Source of the DNA: Candidatus Heimdallarchaeota archaeon
GTDB taxonomy: Archaea; Asgardarchaeota; Heimdallarchaeia; Heimdallarchaeales; Heimdallarchaeaceae
DNA length: 64,000 nt
Assembly: GCA_016840095.1 (NCBI GenBank)
Contig: JAEOSZ010000006.1
Location: forward strand, 1 to 64,000
Reading direction: 5' to 3'
In this document: positions 8,092 to 17,418 of the stretch, piece after piece
Numbering within the stretch: the first letter of the stretch is position 1
Layout of the letters: every line of letters starts with the position of its first letter
The notes under the pieces: generated by a model
The model's database searches: none
Seen by the model: the letters and a program-made list of their open reading frames with translations, nothing else
Told to the model about the DNA's origin: nothing
Position numbers and translations under genes: made by a program

Positions 8092-9882
8092 TCAACTAAT
8101 TACTTTTTCTAATTCATCTACAAATCTTTCATATTGTTTCATGCCTTTTTTCCAGAAATCTGGTTGAGTAATATCCAATCTCATTAAATCGCCAAATTCC
8201 TTTGGTGATTTACTACTGCCAGCCTTCAAAATAGCCTTAAGTTTTGGTGTGAAACTTTCACCTTCTTCAAGATATAATTGGTATAATGCATAAACAAACA
8301 TTTGAGCGAAAACATAAGGATAGTTGTAGAATCTGAAATTCGATATATAATAATGAGGTTTCATGGTCCATTCCCAATCCATCTCTTCAAACCATTCTAC
8401 AGCATCACCATAGATTCTATCTCTTGCAGTTGTCCACAATTCTGATATTTTCTTACCATCCAGCAGTTGTCCTTCTTCTATTGCATCATACATGCTTTGT
8501 TCAAACCACACTCTCGCACTCACTTGAAATGTAGCCATACCTGCACCATCTAGAACTCTACCTAGAATTGCTTTTTTCTCTTCCTTTGTTTCTGCTTTTG
8601 ATAATAACAGATCAGTTAGGAGCAATTCTCCGAAGATTGAAGCTACTTCTGCTATTACCATAGGATAGCTAGTATTGGCATATGTTTGTTCTCGTGTTAC
8701 TAAGTATCCATGTACAGCATGTCCCATTTCATGTGCTAGAGTATATACATTTGATAATGCTCCAGTAAACGTTTGTAGAATATACGATGTTTTTCCGTTA
8801 TACCATGTAGAACAAAAAGCACCATTACGTTTACCAAATCTTGGACTAGCATCGATGTGGTTTCTCTCGAACATATCTTTTGTAACTGAAAGAAAATCTT
8901 CGTCGAACTCACCATAAGCTTCAATAAGCAACTCTTGAGCTTCCTCCCAAGTGTACCTCATATCTGGAACATCTGGGAAAGGTGCTACTACATCCTCACA
9001 GCCTAGTTTAGGAAGATCAAGTAATTTAGCTTTAAGTGTAAGATAACGTCTATATAAAACAGAATATTCTTCTATTACTTTCATCAAATTATCAATTGTA
9101 TCTTGATTAACGTCATTATCAATTAGACTTTGGTGCATTGGAGAATCATACTTTCTTCGTTTAGTAATTTTCACCCAATCGCTGCAAACACTACACATAG
9201 CTGATGAAAAAATCTCTTGGTCTTTTCCTAATAACCCATAAATTGATTTGTTTGCTGAGGTTCTTGTTGCTCTATCAGGATGACTAAGTAATCCATTTGC
9301 TTCTCCATAAGAGAGTTGTTTCATCTCGCCTTCTACTTCCACATCAAACATTCTTGTGTTCAACCATTTAGATTGCAATTGTTGCCAACCAACTATACCA
9401 TATTGATCTTTTTCTATGATAATTTGCTCTTCTACTTCTGATAAGTTATGGGGATATGATCTGATGATTACTTCTAGAAAATGTTTGTAATCTTCGAATC
9501 TTTCATCTTGAAGTATTGATTGATTTTCAAAGGCATATTTCCCCAAATCAATTTCGAGAAAAGCTAGTTTTTTTCTGATTTCAGCAACAAACTCTTGAGT
9601 CTCATTGAACAGCTTTCTAAAATTAGGATCAGTCATATTTCCAGCAAAAGACAACCTAGCGAATTGGTTTACTTCTGACAAATTAGCTTGAAAGGTCTCT
9701 TGATCTTTTATTAGTTTAAGTAAATCGTCAAAAGAAAACTCTGGGTAAGACATTTTTCCCTTATATTTACTTATGAATTCATCAGATTTATCATCCAATT
9801 CATTCATTTTGGAAGCTATTTGGGGGTCATCTGTGCTTTTAAAAATTTCAGATAAATCCCAAGCAATATCCTTGTCACTCAT
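8092..9882 (-). CDS. pepF: Oligoendopeptidase F (M3 metallopeptidase)
   Basis: A zinc metallopeptidase of family M3, subfamily F, which hydrolyses oligopeptides in the cytoplasm. The zinc motif HEMGH is at about residues 384-388 with the downstream Glu about 25 residues later in YPMVIAEVASIFGE. The length (about 596 residues) is normal, and the C-terminal helical shell ends with the usual GDLMRLDITQPDFW segment. The ATG at 9882 is chosen over the in-frame ATG at 9891. It is convergent with the flavodoxin gene. Confidence 0.93.
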   Translation of the reverse strand: MSDKDIAWDLSEIFKSTDDPQIASKMNELDDKSDEFISKYKGKMSYPEFSFDDLLKLIKDQETFQANLSEVNQFARLSFAGNMTDPNFRKLFNETQEFVAEIRKKLAFLEIDLGKYAFENQSILQDERFEDYKHFLEVIIRSYPHNLSEVEEQIIIEKDQYGIVGWQQLQSKWLNTRMFDVEVEGEMKQLSYGEANGLLSHPDRATRTSANKSIYGLLGKDQEIFSSAMCSVCSDWVKITKRRKYDSPMHQSLIDNDVNQDTIDNLMKVIEEYSVLYRRYLTLKAKLLDLPKLGCEDVVAPFPDVPDMRYTWEEAQELLIEAYGEFDEDFLSVTKDMFERNHIDASPRFGKRNGAFCSTWYNGKTSYILQTFTGALSNVYTLAHEMGHAVHGYLVTREQTYANTSYPMVIAEVASIFGELLLTDLLLSKAETKEEKKAILGRVLDGAGMATFQVSARVWFEQSMYDAIEEGQLLDGKKISELWTTARDRIYGDAVEWFEEMDWEWTMKPHYYISNFRFYNYPYVFAQMFVYALYQLYLEEGESFTPKLKAILKAGSSKSPKEFGDLMRLDITQPDFWKKGMKQYERFVDELEKVIS

Positions 9883-9947
9883 ATTAATCAAAGTAAGAGG
9901 AACGGTACTACTGTATAAAACTTGCTTAATATACAGAAAAACATTAT

Positions 9948-11054
9948 TTATTCTATATAGTAATTTCTATCTTCGTAGATGAAGCCCATAATATTTTCAC
10001 CTACTTGTTTGTTCAAAGGTATTCTCTTTAAATCGTCATCAAAATTCTCATAATTGTCTAAAGCCATTATTACAACATTCATACCATCAGATGAAACAAG
10101 GAGAAATTCTCTTTCAACAACAGATTCAGTTAGTTTCTTTCCTCTGTTTTCTATTCTTTTTCTATCAAACTTCTTCTGTTCATGGTTATCAAAAGATTCA
10201 AGTTTAATTTGCCTTTCTGTAATCTGTTTGACTATCCACATTTTGTTTTCAAATTCTATTATATCTCCAGAAGCATATTCAGGTAGTCTGACTAAGTAGG
10301 TGTTTTGATAAACATCTATACCTTCTTTGTTCTTTGTTTTGAGCTCATAAGCAACATTCATCTTTCCAGCTGTAGCACTTTTTATTTCACGAGCTATGGT
10401 TTCAGCAAGATATTTTGTACTTACTTTACATGTAAAACCATCTACGTCGGTTTCAGGATCGATTATGTATGACATTTTAGCATCTATATATCGGGTCATT
10501 ATTCGATCAACAATCCCTTCAATATTCTCTTGTTCAGTTTCAGTAAGTTTACGATTTTCACCTCGAACTTGTAATATTGCTTCGAAATACCCTGCTTTGT
10601 GTCTAACACATAAATCACAACTTGTTCTAACCATTTTGATTCTTGTGTGATAATTTTTTTCGAACTCACTGAACTCCTCAAAAGGTTTAGCAGTGATATT
10701 AGTCCTTAATTCAAATTCCTTAACTCCATAGTTCATTATCTTAGATTCTTCAATATTATCTTCGAATTCATAATGATAATCTATATCAGTGTGGATTTTT
10801 TCTAAAATTTTTCTTTCAACCATTTCGCGCATAATATCTTCTAAACCATCTTCTTTGTTCCAAGTATCTACAACTGTGTTCTGAATCTTTATAGATAGAC
10901 ATAGTGGGCATATTATTACATTGATTTTATTTTGTATATCAAATTCTATAGGATTTTCTTTTTTGTAACATTTTTCACAAAGATTCTCTAGATATGGACC
11001 TTCAGTAGTCCCACAAACAGCACAGAAACGACCACTTTGCGAAATTGTTCTCAC
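9948..11054 (-). CDS. NMD3-family ribosome biogenesis/export protein
   Basis: The archaeal homologue of eukaryotic NMD3, the adaptor that binds 60S subunits. The N-terminal zinc-binding region has several CxxC pairs (CAVC at 11-14, CEKC, CPLC), and a later CDLCVRHKAG matches the family's treble-clef region. The 368 residues match archaeal members, which lack the eukaryotic nuclear export tail. The start is unclear: GTG at 11054 is in frame but has a weak binding site, while a GGTGAG sequence is ideally spaced for an ATT codon at 11045. It is last in the operon aIF2-beta, DUF424, NMD3. Confidence 0.9.
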   Translation of the reverse strand: MRTISQSGRFCAVCGTTEGPYLENLCEKCYKKENPIEFDIQNKINVIICPLCLSIKIQNTVVDTWNKEDGLEDIMREMVERKILEKIHTDIDYHYEFEDNIEESKIMNYGVKEFELRTNITAKPFEEFSEFEKNYHTRIKMVRTSCDLCVRHKAGYFEAILQVRGENRKLTETEQENIEGIVDRIMTRYIDAKMSYIIDPETDVDGFTCKVSTKYLAETIAREIKSATAGKMNVAYELKTKNKEGIDVYQNTYLVRLPEYASGDIIEFENKMWIVKQITERQIKLESFDNHEQKKFDRKRIENRGKKLTESVVEREFLLVSSDGMNVVIMALDNYENFDDDLKRIPLNKQVGENIMGFIYEDRNYYIE

Positions 11055-11100
11055 CTTGCTTGATTTTCCTTCCCTCTTTGTAAAATAAGAGTGTTTTTAC

Positions 11101-11403
11101 TCATGCTATTAGTATAGCATGACCAATTTTTTCACTTTTTTTCTCGGGGTTTTTTAACCATAAGACAGCATCTTCATGAATCATACGGTTTTCTATTAAT
11201 AATTTAATTACTTTAATTCCAATAACATTGGCAGAGGTACAACGTTTAACAGCATCCAAGAATTCTTTTTGTGTTACAAGTTCTTTTCCATAAAACATAG
11301 GACTAACTTTTATTTTTACACCATGACTGTCTAATACCATTTCCATAACTTCCTTGTCACAAGCGGCAACTAATCTTTCATTGTTCTGTTCAATTACTTT
11401 CAT
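11101..11403 (-). CDS. DUF424 family protein
   Basis: A 100-residue archaeal protein of the DUF424 family, recognised by the start MKVIEQNNERLVAACDKE and the core CTSANVIGIKVIKLLIENR. Its function is unknown, but the gene commonly sits beside aIF2-beta and NMD3, as here, which hints at a role in translation. The ATG at 11403 fits the family N-terminus better than the in-frame ATG at 11418. Confidence 0.85.
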   Translation of the reverse strand: MKVIEQNNERLVAACDKEVMEMVLDSHGVKIKVSPMFYGKELVTQKEFLDAVKRCTSANVIGIKVIKLLIENRMIHEDAVLWLKNPEKKSEKIGHAILIA

Positions 11404-11440
11404 GAAAAAGACTGTCATAATTCAAATCAACTCTGAATAG

Positions 11441-11851
11441 TTATTTTCTAAGAGGTTTAACTGCAATTGACGCACCACAAGCATCACATCTTTTCCTCAA
11501 GATTCGTGATTCTGTGATAAATTTAGTATCAGGTTTTTCGCATTCACCACAAATAACATACTCTTTCACATATCTTTCTAATAGAGTTTGTAGTGTTACT
11601 TTGGCATGTTTTCCGGCAAATACAGCTCTGGTTCCTTCCATTGTTACTGAAGTTGCGAGCTCTCCAGCCATATATTTGAGAAAATGGTTAGCTTCCCTAT
11701 CTATTCCAGTCAAAACATCTCTAATATTAACAACGAAGGTTTTATTTCCTTCAACAACTGAAGCAATTTTAGGTATCTCAAATCGTGATTGCTCAAACAC
11801 TTTTTCTGGTAATTGACCACGTGCTCGATCTAATAAATCTTTATAGCTCAT
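11441..11851 (-). CDS. Translation initiation factor aIF2 subunit beta
   Basis: The beta subunit of archaeal initiation factor 2, which with alpha and gamma delivers initiator Met-tRNA to the small ribosomal subunit. The 136 residues contain the central alpha-beta domain and the C-terminal zinc ribbon, whose cysteines are in YVICGEC and KRCDAC. The family start, with an arginine-rich first helix before a conserved Pro, is seen. First gene of a minus-strand operon that is divergent from aIF1A across 133 bases. Confidence 0.95.
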   Translation of the reverse strand: MSYKDLLDRARGQLPEKVFEQSRFEIPKIASVVEGNKTFVVNIRDVLTGIDREANHFLKYMAGELATSVTMEGTRAVFAGKHAKVTLQTLLERYVKEYVICGECEKPDTKFITESRILRKRCDACGASIAVKPLRK

Positions 11852-11984
11852 TTTTGTACCTCAACTTCTTCTTTATACTATCCTTTTTGTTTGTTTCGTT
11901 CTGGAAGTCTTTCAACTCTAAAAAATTCTTAATTAAACAAAAACTATTTTAAGCTATTCCCTTTCTCTGGTTTGAGGATAAGAT

Positions 11985-12353
11985 TTGAGTAATAGAAAAC
12001 CCACTAAACCTAAGAAGAAATCAAAAGGTACAGGAGCTAAGGACTGGGTCACAGCAGACTCTGATGCTATAAGAGCTCAACTTCCCAAAGAAGGAGAGAT
12101 CTTTGGAATAGTCATTCAGATATTAGGTGCAAGCATCCTTTTAGTGAAGTGTATGGATGGTTTTACAAGACAAATACGCATTCCTGGAAAATATAGAAAA
12201 AGAATGTGGTGTAGAGTTGGCGATATAGTTATTATTATGCCATTTTATGGTATGAATCCAGATGAAAAAGGTGAATTAGTACACCGTTTCAGGAAAAATG
12301 AAGTAAGATGGTTGATTAACAATAAACATATTCCAGAAGATTTCGTTATATAA
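11985..12353 (+). CDS. Translation initiation factor aIF1A
   Basis: The archaeal eIF1A homologue, an OB-fold protein that binds the ribosomal A site during initiation. A basic Lys/Pro-rich N-terminal tail is followed by the S1-like fold with characteristic motifs GASILLVKCMDG, RIPGKYRKRMW and GDIVII. It has 122 residues. The start is a TTG with GAGGA six bases upstream. It is divergent from the aIF2-beta operon and lies ahead of RIO1 and a KH gene. Confidence 0.95.
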   Translation: MSNRKPTKPKKKSKGTGAKDWVTADSDAIRAQLPKEGEIFGIVIQILGASILLVKCMDGFTRQIRIPGKYRKRMWCRVGDIVIIMPFYGMNPDEKGELVHRFRKNEVRWLINNKHIPEDFVI

Positions 12354-12477
12354 TAATGGTTCTTCAACTAACAAGTTTGTATTTCTAAACGTTTTATAGA
12401 ATTTTTAAGCTAAACAATAGTTTTATTTAGCTTTTATCATATTTTTATGTGAAAGCAATTACCTTTCATCGCCTCCT

Positions 12478-12493
12478 AGGGAAATATTTCTCT
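12478..12493. promoter_or_regulatory. Near-palindrome in the RIO1 leader
   Basis: The 16 bases form an almost perfect inverted repeat around GAAATATTTC, 45 bases before the RIO1 start. It could be an operator or a leader hairpin. The rest of the 184-base gap after aIF1A is AT-rich, with a TTTTTATG-like TATA candidate near 12450. Confidence 0.25.
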
Positions 12494-12537
12494 GTGTCGA
12501 TAAAACCTCGCTCTCAATTCAAGCAGATGTGATAATC

Positions 12538-13338
12538 ATGTCAAAAAAAGAAACAGCCGACTTTGACGTAAGGATTGACAAAGAACGTATCCGAGAAAAA
12601 GATAGGAATACGCTTAAAGTAATTGAGAGTGTTTTTGATTTTCAAACAAGTATGTTAATTGTCAAATTGATGAACAATGGTATTATCAAAGACATTGGAT
12701 TCTGTGTTTCAACAGGTAAAGAAGCCAATGTTTACCATGGATTCGGTTATAAAAAAGAAGAACTGGCTATCAAAATTTATCGTACAACGACTGCTGAATT
12801 TAAGAGAAATTGGATGTATGTAGAAGGAGATCCAAGATTTAAAGGTTACAAAAAGGGGACCTATAATTTTATTTATACTTGGGCGAGAAAGGAATTCAAA
12901 AATCTGAAAAGGATGGAGAGCGCTAAAATTCGTGTTCCATCTCCAGTTATTGTTAATAAAAATGTTTTAGTGATGGAATTTATTGGAAAGAATCAAAATG
13001 CTGCTCCATTATTAAAAGATGTTAAACTAAAAAAAGCAAATAAAACTTATTCACAAGTAGTTGATATGATGCTTAGTTTGTATGAGGAAGCTAATCTGAT
13101 ACATGCAGATTTGAGCGAATATAATATCTTATACCATGAGAAAAATCCTATTATTATTGATGTTTCACAAGCCGTACTAATGGATCATCCGTATGCATCA
13201 GCATTTCTCTATAGAGATATAGTAAACATTAACAGATATTTTAGCTCTCTAAGAGTAGAAACTTACACAGATGAAGAACTTTTTGAACAGATAACTGGGA
13301 CTCTACCAAGTCCCAAAGTGAAATCAGTAGAATTTTAG
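12538..13338 (+). CDS. rio1: RIO-type serine/threonine protein kinase RIO1
   Basis: An atypical RIO kinase needed for maturation of the small ribosomal subunit. The ATP-binding loop STGKEANVYHG, the catalytic loop LIHADLSEYNIL and the metal-binding IIDVSQAV motif are all intact; STGKEA-type loops with this spacing are characteristic of RIO1. About 266 residues. The ATG at 12538 is preferred to an in-frame GTG nine bases upstream. It is followed 11 bases later by a Dim2/Pno1-like KH gene, a linkage conserved in archaea. Confidence 0.95.
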   Translation: MSKKETADFDVRIDKERIREKDRNTLKVIESVFDFQTSMLIVKLMNNGIIKDIGFCVSTGKEANVYHGFGYKKEELAIKIYRTTTAEFKRNWMYVEGDPRFKGYKKGTYNFIYTWARKEFKNLKRMESAKIRVPSPVIVNKNVLVMEFIGKNQNAAPLLKDVKLKKANKTYSQVVDMMLSLYEEANLIHADLSEYNILYHEKNPIIIDVSQAVLMDHPYASAFLYRDIVNINRYFSSLRVETYTDEELFEQITGTLPSPKVKSVEF

Positions 13339-13349
13339 AGGTGAATATT

Positions 13350-14003
13350 ATGTCAAGCGAATTTCTAGTAAGGATCCCGGTAGAAAGAATTGCAGTATTA
13401 ATTGGACCAAAGGGAAGTACAAAGAAGAAAATTGAAGAGTATACACAAACAAGATTGATTATAGATAGTCACAGTGGAGACGTAATTATTGTTATTGATG
13501 AGGAAGAATTAGAGGATCCAATAAGTTTATGGAAGGCTAGAGATATGGTAAAAGCTATAGGTAGAGGATTCAGCCCTCAAAAAGCTTACCAGATTAACAA
13601 TCCTTCTTATGGTTTTGATCTTTTACAATTAAGAGATTTTGTTGGAACTTCAACAAACGCTCTAAGAGAAGTTAGATCTAGACTTATTGGAAAAAATGGT
13701 AGAACACGAAACATTATTGAACAAACTTCAGGTTCATTCATCTCTGTTTTCGGAAACACAGTGGGAATAATTTCAGAACAAAGAACATTGAAAATTGTCA
13801 GAGAGGGAATCGTCAAACTCATTACAGGTTCAAAACACAGTACTGTTTACAAGTTTCTTGAAGAGAGAATAAGAGAACTCAAAAGTGATCAAGATAGATT
13901 GTGGGTTGGAGAACAAGAAGAGGAAGAAGATTTAGTTGATATTACTGATTTAGATGAGCTTGAAAGGTTAATTTTTGATGATGAAGATGTTCAAAAGGAG
14001 TAA
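13350..14003 (+). CDS. KH-domain ribosome biogenesis protein (Dim2/Pno1-like)
   Basis: A two-KH-domain RNA-binding protein of the Pno1/Dim2/Krr1 family, which binds the 3' region of small-subunit rRNA. The first KH domain contains IGPKGSTKKKIEEYT and the second LIGKNGRTRNIIEQTSG; both GxxG loops are intact. An acidic tail (EEEEDLVDITDLDELE) ends the protein. GGTGA, overlapping the upstream stop, lies 7 bases before the ATG at 13350. Downstream of RIO1, the partner of this protein in 40S maturation in eukaryotes. Confidence 0.92.
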   Translation: MSSEFLVRIPVERIAVLIGPKGSTKKKIEEYTQTRLIIDSHSGDVIIVIDEEELEDPISLWKARDMVKAIGRGFSPQKAYQINNPSYGFDLLQLRDFVGTSTNALREVRSRLIGKNGRTRNIIEQTSGSFISVFGNTVGIISEQRTLKIVREGIVKLITGSKHSTVYKFLEERIRELKSDQDRLWVGEQEEEEDLVDITDLDELERLIFDDEDVQKE

Positions 14004-14026
14004 TCAAATAATAGGAGGGGACCATT

Positions 14027-14665
14027 ATGGGTGAAATTCGTTTTGATCTTCATGTTCATAGTAACTATTCTAGAGATTGCAAAAGTAAACCTGAAGATAT
14101 AATCAAAGAAGCAAAAATCAGAGGTCTAGCAGGTCTTGCAATAACTGATCACAATTCAGTCAAATTCCACCAGAATTGGCATAGTGTTGATCAATTGATT
14201 ATTATTCCTGGAGTAGAAGTTTCAACCAAAAGTGGACACATAATAGGATTAGGAATTAAGGAACCAATTCAAAAATACCTAACTGTTGAAGAAACAGTTG
14301 AAAAAATAAATGATTTGAACGGTCTTGCTATAGCCTCGCATCCTTTTGATTTTACTAGAAAAGGCATAGGAAAGAAAATTTATGGATTGAAAGAAATAGC
14401 TGTTGAAACTATGAATGGTTCATCACCTTTCAAAAGATTTAATGTAAAAGCTCAGAAATGGGCAAAGAAAGCAGAATTACCCGTAACTGGGGGTAGTGAT
14501 GCTCATAGAGTAAAGGATATTGGAATGGCTTATACTATTTTAGATCAAGAAATTTCAAGTGTTGATGAATTAATTGAACTTATAAGAAAGAGGAAAACCA
14601 AATCAGGGGGATCCAATCTATCATTACCAGAGAAAATTATCAGAGCTTTTCAAATACACTTTTAG
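14027..14665 (+). CDS. PHP-domain metal-dependent phosphoesterase
   Basis: A PHP-domain protein, 212 residues. The signature DLHVHSNYSRD is at the N-terminus, ITDHN follows, and later metal ligands appear in ASHPFDF and GGSDAHRVKDIG. Stand-alone PHP proteins hydrolyse phosphomonoesters or nucleotide phosphates; the substrate here is unknown. A strong AGGAGGGG ribosome binding site precedes the ATG. It is the last gene of the aIF1A-RIO1-KH run, and in other archaea PHP genes also accompany RNase P or RNA-processing genes. Confidence 0.88.
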   Translation: MGEIRFDLHVHSNYSRDCKSKPEDIIKEAKIRGLAGLAITDHNSVKFHQNWHSVDQLIIIPGVEVSTKSGHIIGLGIKEPIQKYLTVEETVEKINDLNGLAIASHPFDFTRKGIGKKIYGLKEIAVETMNGSSPFKRFNVKAQKWAKKAELPVTGGSDAHRVKDIGMAYTILDQEISSVDELIELIRKRKTKSGGSNLSLPEKIIRAFQIHF

Positions 14666-14701
14666 ATATTTGATAATAAGAAAGAAGGATATAGAGTGGA
14701 T

Positions 14702-14857
14702 TTAAAAGGCATTACTCTTATTCCACATTTCTTCTTTTAACAAATCTCGAATTGCTACCCTTATGCATTCACTTCTATTTGGATATCTCTTAAGTCTGAC
14801 AAGCTCATCCAAATCATGAAGGAACTCATCGGGTAGATGTACTGTTACCAATTTCAT
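14702..14857 (-). CDS. Very small ribbon-helix-helix DNA-binding protein (51 aa)
   Basis: A 51-residue protein missed by length-limited gene finding. It begins MKLVTVHLPDEFLHDLDELV, then RYPNRSECIRVAIRDLLKEE: the beta strand and two helices of the ribbon-helix-helix (CopG/NikR/MetJ) fold with no extra domain. It closely resembles the 69-residue protein at 29579-29788. It probably acts as a dimeric repressor or antitoxin; no toxin-like gene is next to it. The adjacent 201 bases up to the end of metG are AT-rich with nothing I can call. Confidence 0.8.
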   Translation of the reverse strand: MKLVTVHLPDEFLHDLDELVRLKRYPNRSECIRVAIRDLLKEEMWNKSNAF

Positions 14858-15058
14858 TCTTTAATGCACCTCTAGTTTTTCTCATCAATTTCTATTTAAA
14901 GGGGATGTAATATTAGGGGAATATACTTCTCTATTTTCGCATAATCTTCTCATATGCATATCTCAAAAATTAATAAGAAAAAAAAGACCCTAAAAGTGCT
15001 AAATCAGAGTTTAGCGAGTTTCTTAAAGATATTACATTGTTGGTTTGGTTTACTGAGA

Positions 15059-17107
15059 TTATGTTATGCCTGTACCTGGGGGTACTTCTTTATCGACGTT
15101 TAGCAAAATAGGTTCTCCATCTATATCTGCCGCCAGAAGCATACCATCAGATTTTTCACCCATTAATGTAGCTGGTTGAAGGTTGACAACAACAATTATT
15201 TGTCTCCCAACAAGTTCTGCAGGATTATAGTATTGTTTAATTCCAGCTAATATCTGTCTTTTTTCTGAGCCTAAATCAATTTGTAGCTTAATCAAGTTTT
15301 TACTTTTTTCTATTAATTCTGCTTCTAAGATTGTTGCGACTTGAAGCTGAACTTTCTTGAATTCATCAAAACTTATTCTTTCCATTTTTGTTTCACTTTT
15401 TTTTTGTTTCTTTGCTTTTGCTCTTATATCTGCAAGTTTTTGTTCAAGTTCTTTTGATTTAATTTTGTAAAATACAGGTTTGATTTTTTCTATATTCTGA
15501 CCTACATTGAGCTCGTCCAAATCTATTTGATCAATTCCCTTGTTTGGAGGAATCCCTTCAAATCCTAAAGATGACCAAATTTTTTCTGCTGTTTTTGGAA
15601 TAATTGGCCACAACAAGATAGAAATTATCTCTGAGATTTTTGCAGAGATATTGAGTACAGTTGCTGTTTTTTCTTTATCTTTTTTGACTAAATGCCATGG
15701 TTCGGTTGTTGAAAAATATTGATTTCCTAACCGGGCAACATTTATTGCAATATTTGTTGCATCTTTAATCTTGAAATTATCCATAGCAGTAATATAATCT
15801 TTAATTCCTTTTTTGATGTTCTTAATCAATGCTTTTTCTTCTTCGAATAATTCTCCTCTTTTAGGTATCTTACCATCAAAATGCTGATTTATGAAAGTAA
15901 TAGTTCTGTGAATGAAATTTCCAGTAACATCATTCAAATCAACATTGACATTTGAAGCAAATACATCCCAATCAAAGTAAAAATCCTTTAGTTCAGCCCT
16001 ATTAATACTAAGGTAATAGCGCCAATAGTCTGCAGGAAGTGTCTCTATTGCTTCGTCACACCATATTCCTATTCCTTGAGATTTGGAAAATGGTCCCTCT
16101 TTGAAATTTATGAAGTTAGTAGTTGCAACTGCATATGGTAGAGGATATGGATCTTTTGTTGCAAGAAGCATTGCTGGGAAAAGTAAGGCATGAAAAATAA
16201 TATTATCCTTTCCTATGCAGAATACTGTCTTTGTTTTCTTATCAAACCAGTAGTCTTCAAATTTTTCTGGATTTCCTTGTTCCTCTGCCAATAGTTTTAC
16301 AGTACTAATATATCCAAGGACATTTTCAAACCAGACATATAGCACTTTATTTGCAAATTCCTCCCCGAAAATTGGACTTATAGGAATACCCCAAGTCAAA
16401 TCTCGAGAAATCGGTCTTTCCTTTAGTCCTTCTTCAATCATACTCAGAAGTTTTTGTTTTGCAAATCCAGGAATATGAGAATTATTAGAGAGAAATTCTT
16501 CTAGTTCATCTGCAAATGCTGGAAGATCAAAATACCAGTGGCTAGTTTTTCTTAATACTGGTTTTCTATTACAAGTTATACAGTAAGGATTAACTAATTC
16601 TGTAGGTTTTAAGATTACTTCACACTCAGGATTTGTACATTGATCACCTCTTGCTCCCTTGTGGCCACACTTAGGACACTCACCTTCAACAAATCTATCA
16701 GGTAAGAACCTTTTATCGTGTTCACAATAAAACTGCTCAGTTTCTCTAAGATTGAAATAACCGTTTTCATGAATTTTTTTGTGAAAGTTTTGAACAAACG
16801 AGATGTGGGTTGGGTTACTAGTCACAGTATATTTATCAAATTCAATACTCCATTCGTCTAGTAAGCATAAAACTTGTTTATGATACTTAAGTGCAAGTCC
16901 CTCAGGAGTCAATCCCTCTTTTTCAGCAGCAACCACAATTGGAGTCCCATGAGCATCGGAACCACTAACATAGATTACATCATGATTTCTAAGTTTATGA
17001 TAACGAGTAATTACATCACCCCATAATAATTGCGAAAAGGTTCCAAGATGAGGAATGTTGTTAACATATGGCCAAGCTGCTGTGACTACCCACTTTTCTT
17101 TTGACAT
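15059..17107 (-). CDS. metG: Methionyl-tRNA synthetase with C-terminal tRNA-binding domain
   Basis: Charges tRNA-Met with methionine. The class I HIGH motif appears as PHLGTF near residue 20 and KMSKS as FSKSQ near residue 341. The connective peptide carries paired zinc knuckles (CEHD, CPKC, CTNPEC, CITC). An anticodon-binding helical domain follows. From about residue 575 there is a fused EMAPII/Trbp111-type OB fold (FDEFKKVQLQVATI), found in bacterial MetRS and in many archaea as a separate protein. The 682-residue length fits this fused form. GGAGTGA precedes the ATG. Confidence 0.96.
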   Translation of the reverse strand: MSKEKWVVTAAWPYVNNIPHLGTFSQLLWGDVITRYHKLRNHDVIYVSGSDAHGTPIVVAAEKEGLTPEGLALKYHKQVLCLLDEWSIEFDKYTVTSNPTHISFVQNFHKKIHENGYFNLRETEQFYCEHDKRFLPDRFVEGECPKCGHKGARGDQCTNPECEVILKPTELVNPYCITCNRKPVLRKTSHWYFDLPAFADELEEFLSNNSHIPGFAKQKLLSMIEEGLKERPISRDLTWGIPISPIFGEEFANKVLYVWFENVLGYISTVKLLAEEQGNPEKFEDYWFDKKTKTVFCIGKDNIIFHALLFPAMLLATKDPYPLPYAVATTNFINFKEGPFSKSQGIGIWCDEAIETLPADYWRYYLSINRAELKDFYFDWDVFASNVNVDLNDVTGNFIHRTITFINQHFDGKIPKRGELFEEEKALIKNIKKGIKDYITAMDNFKIKDATNIAINVARLGNQYFSTTEPWHLVKKDKEKTATVLNISAKISEIISILLWPIIPKTAEKIWSSLGFEGIPPNKGIDQIDLDELNVGQNIEKIKPVFYKIKSKELEQKLADIRAKAKKQKKSETKMERISFDEFKKVQLQVATILEAELIEKSKNLIKLQIDLGSEKRQILAGIKQYYNPAELVGRQIIVVVNLQPATLMGEKSDGMLLAADIDGEPILLNVDKEVPPGTGIT

Positions 17108-17113
17108 TCTTAT

Positions 17114-17356
17114 TCACTCCTTTTGATTAAATTTCTTTGCATAAATACTTTTTTTCAAATCATGAAAATCAAACTCACTACATGTACTGTTTGAAGATTT
17201 AGCAAATACCGTAACTTTCAATCTTAACATCTGAAGAAACGGTTGGATTTTTATGGTTTGTGGCATAACCTCTACTCTAAGCAAACTTCTTCTAATCGAA
17301 TTAAGTCCTTTCAAAGGAGAGCATTTCGTTATCCCTCTGTACGACCACTTAACCAC
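17114..17356 (-). CDS. Doubtful small ORF upstream of metG
   Basis: The 311-base gap between metG and the GT4 gene contains an 80-codon open frame reading toward metG. It shows no motif, the codon choice is less AT-biased than in neighbours, and GTG is the only obvious start. A TTTTTAAAGG TATA-like element lies just upstream near 17375-17390, so the region is probably transcribed as the metG leader. It might be a small gene, a structured leader or chance; I favour a leader. Confidence 0.2.
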   Translation of the reverse strand: MVKWSYRGITKCSPLKGLNSIRRSLLRVEVMPQTIKIQPFLQMLRLKVTVFAKSSNSTCSEFDFHDLKKSIYAKKFNQKE

Positions 17357-17418
17357 CGAATCTTTATCTCTATACTCCTTTAAAAACTTACTGGATTTTA
17401 GATTTTAAGCAAGTTTCA

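Noticed and set aside
14702..14857. Toxin-antitoxin pair around the small RHH gene
   Set aside because: No toxin-like frame lies on either side.
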